Assembly (NCBI GenBank): GCA_947461015.1
Contig: CANHIR010000061.1
Coordinates: 1-10,109 of the forward strand
DNA length: 10,109 nucleotides
Reading direction: 5' to 3'
DNA from: Bacteroidota bacterium
GTDB taxonomy: Bacteria > Bacteroidota > Bacteroidia > Chitinophagales > Chitinophagaceae
In this document: one piece after another, positions 7,330 through 10,109 of the stretch
Position numbering within the stretch: the first letter of the stretch is position 1
Layout of the letters: every line of letters starts with the position of its first letter
Made by a program: the position numbers and the translations under genes
Notes under the pieces: generated by a model
What the model was told of the DNA's origin: nothing
Databases searched by the model: none
Seen by the model: only the letters and a program-made list of their open reading frames with translations

Positions 7330-7489
7330 TATCGTTCGTTTTCTATTGAGTCGCAATTTACAATCAAAACTGCTATAAATCTTGTTATATAGGTGCTAAT
7401 TATCCCAGTTTTTTGGGGGTTTCTTAAAGTGCGTACTATTTCGTACCTTCGCAAACTCAAAGATGGTTCTGAGTTAAACCCAAAAAGGA
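7330..7489. other. Divergent intergenic control region
   Basis: These 160 bases separate the - strand five-gene unit from the + strand GT5-like gene and must hold promoters for both. On the + strand a candidate is described separately. On the - strand I find no convincing TTTG/TAnnTTTG pair; the nearest -7-like string is TAAATTGC. A short inverted repeat, CCCA (7404-7407) and TGGG (7414-7417), lies between the two transcription units. No RNA gene or further open frame is evident. Confidence 0.5.
7420..7451 (+). promoter_or_regulatory. Candidate promoter for the GT5-like / DUF4270 genes
   Basis: TACCTTCG at 7444-7451 matches TAnnTTTG with one change. TTTC at 7420-7423, 20 bases upstream, is a one-mismatch -33 box. 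A start near 7457 would leave a leader of about 33 bases. AAGGA directly abuts the ATG at 7490 and is too close to act as a normal Shine-Dalgarno. Both boxes are imperfect. Confidence 0.4.
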
Positions 7490-8308
7490 ATGTCTGAAAA
7501 AAAACGAATATTATACATCGCGACCGAAATGTCACCTTATTTAGAGTTGACAGAGTTTGCCGAGATTATTAATAAGCTGGCGATTAAAAGTAATGATAGT
7601 GGCCTAGAAGTTCGTTGTATTATGCCAAGATTTGGTGTAATCAATGAAAGAAGACACAGATTACATGAAGTGGTAAGACTTTCTGGAATCAACGTTCAAG
7701 TTGACAATGATGATTATCCGCTTCAAATTAAGGTTGCCTCTTTGCCAAATGCAAGATTACAGGTATACTTTTTAGAAAATGAGGATTTCTTCAAACGTAA
7801 GCAAATTTTTCATGACGAAAATGAAACTTGGTTTGATGACAATGCGTTAAGAACAATTTTCTTTTGTAGAGGAGCACTAGAAACGGTAAAAAAGTTCGGT
7901 TGGCCTCCAGACATCATTCATTGCAGTGGTTGGATGACTGGATTAATTCCAGCTTATATAAAAACGGCTTTCAAAAAAGAGCCAGTATTTTCAAACTCAA
8001 AAGTCGTATTCACCATTGGTGCTAATACTTTCGAGGAAAAATTCAATAAAGATTTTTTAACGAAGGCAATTATTAATGCCAATATTAAGGATAAGGATTT
8101 AGAGCCCTTTAAAGATTTGAACAATGCCGCTTTATTTAGAGGAGGTGCAACTTATGCAGACGCAATTACTTTTGGGTCTGACGTTATTGATAAAAAATTA
8201 GTTGCAGAATTCTCTACGGTAAAAGGTAAAAAAGTAGTTCCATTCAATGGATGGGATTCCGATTTAACAGAGTATTTAGATTTATACAACGAACTTGCAG
8301 GCAAGTAA
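7490..8308 (+). CDS. Half-length glycogen/starch synthase-like protein (GT5 N-terminal domain only), probably not a canonical synthase
   Basis: The protein has 272 residues, against about 480 for a full GlgA, and matches only the N-terminal Rossmann half of glycosyltransferase family 5. Retained landmarks are RILYIATEMSPY (6-17), RCIMPRFGVI (42-51), the FFCRGALE helix (124-132 region), PPDIIHCSGW (139-148) and TYADAITFGS (221-230). Key synthase motifs are altered: the ADP-glucose-binding K-T-G-G-L after the first strand reads LELTE (18-22), C-H-D-W reads CSGW (145-148), and T-I-H-N reads TIGA (175-178). The C-terminal GT1-like half, which completes the nucleotide-sugar site, is missing, yet the frame is clean and ends normally. 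I know such short proteins as recurrent in Bacteroidota, usually auto-annotated as glycogen synthase. Glycogen synthesis here is doubtful, and a binding or regulatory role is inference. No other glycogen gene is nearby. It is followed after 14 bases by the DUF4270 gene. Confidence 0.82.
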   Translation: MSEKKRILYIATEMSPYLELTEFAEIINKLAIKSNDSGLEVRCIMPRFGVINERRHRLHEVVRLSGINVQVDNDDYPLQIKVASLPNARLQVYFLENEDFFKRKQIFHDENETWFDDNALRTIFFCRGALETVKKFGWPPDIIHCSGWMTGLIPAYIKTAFKKEPVFSNSKVVFTIGANTFEEKFNKDFLTKAIINANIKDKDLEPFKDLNNAALFRGGATYADAITFGSDVIDKKLVAEFSTVKGKKVVPFNGWDSDLTEYLDLYNELAGK

Positions 8309-8322
8309 ATACAAAATTATTC

Positions 8323-9792
8323 ATGGCATCAAATATTTTAGTGAAAAGAATTTCGACAGTATTGTTTATAGGTTTCCTTTTTTCAGCATGTACCAGAATT
8401 GGAACAACCGAAATGGGACTTGGATTACTTCCGTCAATGGATGCATTTAATACTAAAGACACCATTTTAGATGTTGAAACAGAAACGGTGGATCGCGCCG
8501 ATTCTTTAAGAATATATGGACAAGATGATCATTTAGTAGGTATTATAAATAATGATCCACTTTTTGGATCCACAAATGCAAGTATGTATTTCCAATTGAA
8601 GCCATCTTTTTTTCCTTATTATATTAGAGGTGCAAAGGATAGTGTGATCATTGATTCTGCAGTGCTTATGCTTAACTATCGTGGCTTTTATGGCGATTCC
8701 TCAAAACCAATTGTTTTAAATTTAAAGCGTATAAGTGCTTCAACACCATTGAATTTAGATACTTTGGTAGCAAGTAATTACCCAGAAGTATACAATATAC
8801 AAACGGATGCCACCATGGCAAACCCTTATACATTGAATTTTGCGCGCATCCAAGACTCGATAATCAATAGGTACGAGGCAACAAAAAATCAAATTCGCAT
8901 ACCATTGAACAGTACTTTTACGAATTTGTTTTTAAATGTGTATGATTCAACCACAGCGTATAGGACGGATACTACTTTACGTAAATATTTCCCTGGTTTT
9001 GCGCTAAGTGCAAATACAACTGGCAATCCCAATGTATTAGTTAGAATAAATTTATTAGACACCAATACAAAACTTGGGTTATATTATAGAACCAATTCAA
9101 CTACTAATCCTGGTGTTAGAGATACAATTGTAGATTATTTTAAATTTTCATTGTATGGTAATGGATATGCAAATTTTGTAAAAAGAAATAGATCAAGCGC
9201 TGAAGTGGCAAGACACTTGGGTGTTGCAAAAGATACCTTGGTATATGTGCAAACCAGTCCTGGAACCGTTGTTAAAATTAAAGTACCAGGGTTAAAAACT
9301 TTTGCAAATAAAGTAATACACAGAGCAGAATTAATTGCAGAACAGGTTCCAAGCGAAACCCAACAGGATGGACAATTTTACCCACCTAATTACTTATTCT
9401 TAGGTGCCTACGACAGTGCTTCCAAAGTAATTAGAAATATACCTAATGATTATCAAGGAACCGTAAATACGACACAGTTTGCTAGGTTCGGAGGTAGATT
9501 AATTTATAAGACAATACAAGGTTATAGCAACGTAGCAACGTATAATTTTGACCTTAGTAGATACATGCAAGGAATTATTTCTAGAAAAGATACCATTTTT
9601 GATATGAGGTTGTTTGCCCCTGTAAACGATTCTCTCAAATATGTGCCACCTTACCCGAATAATTTACAGTCGGGCACCGATTATTTGACAACCTCTTTAG
9701 GCAATCAGCCAGCAATAGGAAGGGTGAGGCTTGGTGGGGGTAAACATTCCAAATTTAAAATGAGACTTCACGTTTATTATTCCGACTTATAA
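8323..9792 (+). CDS. DUF4270 family lipoprotein
   Basis: This 489-residue protein of unknown function matches the Bacteroidota-specific DUF4270 family as I recall it. The longest frame begins at 8251 inside the upstream gene, but the ATG at 8323 yields a proper lipoprotein signal: basic VKR (7-9), a hydrophobic stretch (11-20), and SAC with Cys23 as the lipidated residue. The mature start CTRIGTTEMGLGLLP and the following Thr/Asp-rich stretch are typical of the family. The rest is beta-rich with many Asn, Thr and Tyr, and closes with RVRLGGGKHSKFKMRLHVYY, resembling a beta-strand carbohydrate-binding-like domain. It is predicted to be membrane-anchored, with outer membrane or periplasmic face undetermined. 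The residues after Cys lack the acidic run associated with surface export in Bacteroidota. Fourteen bases separate it from the GT5-like gene, so co-transcription is likely. No enzymatic motif is visible. Confidence 0.88.
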   Translation: MASNILVKRISTVLFIGFLFSACTRIGTTEMGLGLLPSMDAFNTKDTILDVETETVDRADSLRIYGQDDHLVGIINNDPLFGSTNASMYFQLKPSFFPYYIRGAKDSVIIDSAVLMLNYRGFYGDSSKPIVLNLKRISASTPLNLDTLVASNYPEVYNIQTDATMANPYTLNFARIQDSIINRYEATKNQIRIPLNSTFTNLFLNVYDSTTAYRTDTTLRKYFPGFALSANTTGNPNVLVRINLLDTNTKLGLYYRTNSTTNPGVRDTIVDYFKFSLYGNGYANFVKRNRSSAEVARHLGVAKDTLVYVQTSPGTVVKIKVPGLKTFANKVIHRAELIAEQVPSETQQDGQFYPPNYLFLGAYDSASKVIRNIPNDYQGTVNTTQFARFGGRLIYKTIQGYSNVATYNFDLSRYMQGIISRKDTIFDMRLFAPVNDSLKYVPPYPNNLQSGTDYLTTSLGNQPAIGRVRLGGGKHSKFKMRLHVYYSDL

Positions 9793-9809
9793 AGAAAAGA
9801 CTTTATTTA

Positions 9810-9817
9810 TATATTTG
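9810..9817 (+). promoter_or_regulatory. Candidate -7 element for metK
   Basis: TATATTTG is an exact TAnnTTTG match, placed so that transcription would start near 9824 with a leader of about 25 bases. No good TTTG occurs at the -33 distance (the position reads TTAT), so metK may have only a weak promoter of its own or be read through from the DUF4270 gene. The 56-base gap holds no terminator hairpin that I can see. Confidence 0.4.
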
Positions 9818-9848
9818 CATTTTACTATAAACATCTAAAAAAAAGAAT

Positions 9849-10109
9849 ATGCCTTATTTATTTACATCTGAGAGTGTTTCTGAAGGACATCCAGACAAAG
9901 TAGCGGATCAAATTTCTGACGCTTTAATCGACAATTTTTTAGCATTTGATCCACAATCAAAAGTGGCATGTGAAACCTTAGTTACAACTGGTCAAGTTAT
10001 TTTGGCGGGTGAAGTAAAATCTAAAGCGTATTTAGACGTTCAAACCATTGCTCGCGATGTCATTAAGAAAATTGGTTACACAAAGAGTGAATATATGTTT
10101 GAAGCGGAT
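9849..10109 (+). CDS. metK: S-adenosylmethionine synthetase, N-terminal 87 residues (3' end outside the window)
   Basis: MetK makes S-adenosylmethionine from ATP and methionine, supplying methyl groups for the cell (cytoplasm). The visible part carries the unmistakable start [20 protein letters not shown] (1-20). GHPDK (13-17) includes the ATP-contacting His14 and Asp16, QISDALID (21-28) follows, and [10 protein letters not shown] (41-50) includes Glu42, a cation-binding position in the E. coli enzyme. The frame stays open to the last base of the window, so the gene is cut by the window edge rather than truncated. Full-length relatives have about 380-420 residues. The ATG at 9849 fits the family start exactly. 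AAAAGAAT lies upstream, with no clear Shine-Dalgarno. Confidence 0.97.
   Translation, partial: MPYLFTSESVSEGHPDKVADQISDALIDNFLAFDPQSKVACETLVTTGQVILAGEVKSKAYLDVQTIARDVIKKIGYTKSEYMFEAD

Noticed and set aside
7490..8308. GT5-like gene as a frameshifted or truncated pseudogene
   Set aside because: The frame ends naturally and is followed at once by a coupled gene, and no remnant of the missing C-terminal half is encoded downstream. A stable short form is more likely.
9793..9848. SAM riboswitch upstream of metK
   Set aside because: The gap is only 56 bases, almost all A/T, with no paired helices that could form a SAM-binding fold.
1..10109. CRISPR array, insertion sequence, integrase, toxin-antitoxin pair or defence cassette
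   Set aside because: No regularly spaced repeats, terminal inverted repeats, transposase motifs or short paired genes were seen. The gene content is core and envelope functions.

Overview
The window looks like chromosomal DNA from a member of the Bacteroidota, most likely near the Chitinophagaceae (the rank below phylum is inference). The pointers are: AT-rich sequence; starts without a usable Shine-Dalgarno; a clean Bacteroidota promoter (TTTG, 19 bases, TAnnTTTG) before the YceI gene; secretion signals ending in F-G-Q; a DUF4270 lipoprotein; and a half-length glycogen-synthase-like protein of a type seen in this phylum. There is no sign of phage, insertion sequence, CRISPR array, tRNA or rRNA.

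Layout: (1) 1-139, the probable last codons of an unidentified + strand gene and a nested hairpin facing sucC. (2) 140-1351, sucC on the - strand, with no sucD beside it. (3) 1352-1523, a divergent intergenic region holding the YceI promoter. (4) 1524-2093, a secreted YceI protein on the + strand, followed by a perfect 14-bp stem that probably terminates transcription from both sides. (5) 7329 down to 2155, five - strand genes separated by only 1, 3, 3 and 2 bases: flippase-like membrane protein, rfaE2, ALDH7-type aldehyde dehydrogenase, S8 subtilase and DinB-like protein. This is almost certainly one transcription unit. (6) 7330-7489, a divergent control region. (7) 7490-9792 on the + strand, the half glycogen-synthase-like protein and a DUF4270 lipoprotein 14 bases apart. 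(8) From 9849, metK, cut by the window end.

Most of this is core metabolism (TCA cycle, S-adenosylmethionine synthesis) and envelope functions (heptose activation for surface glycans, a polytopic membrane protein, secreted and lipid-anchored proteins). No complete new system is evident. The best leads are the GT5-like protein, which keeps the fold signature but has lost the KTGGL, CHDW and TIHN-type motifs and the whole C-terminal half; its apparent operon with the DUF4270 lipoprotein; and the subtilase, which carries about 227 residues between its catalytic Asp and His, starting with an Asp-rich loop that resembles a calcium site. Two starts were moved from the longest reading frame: the membrane protein to ATG 7329 and the DUF4270 protein to ATG 8323.
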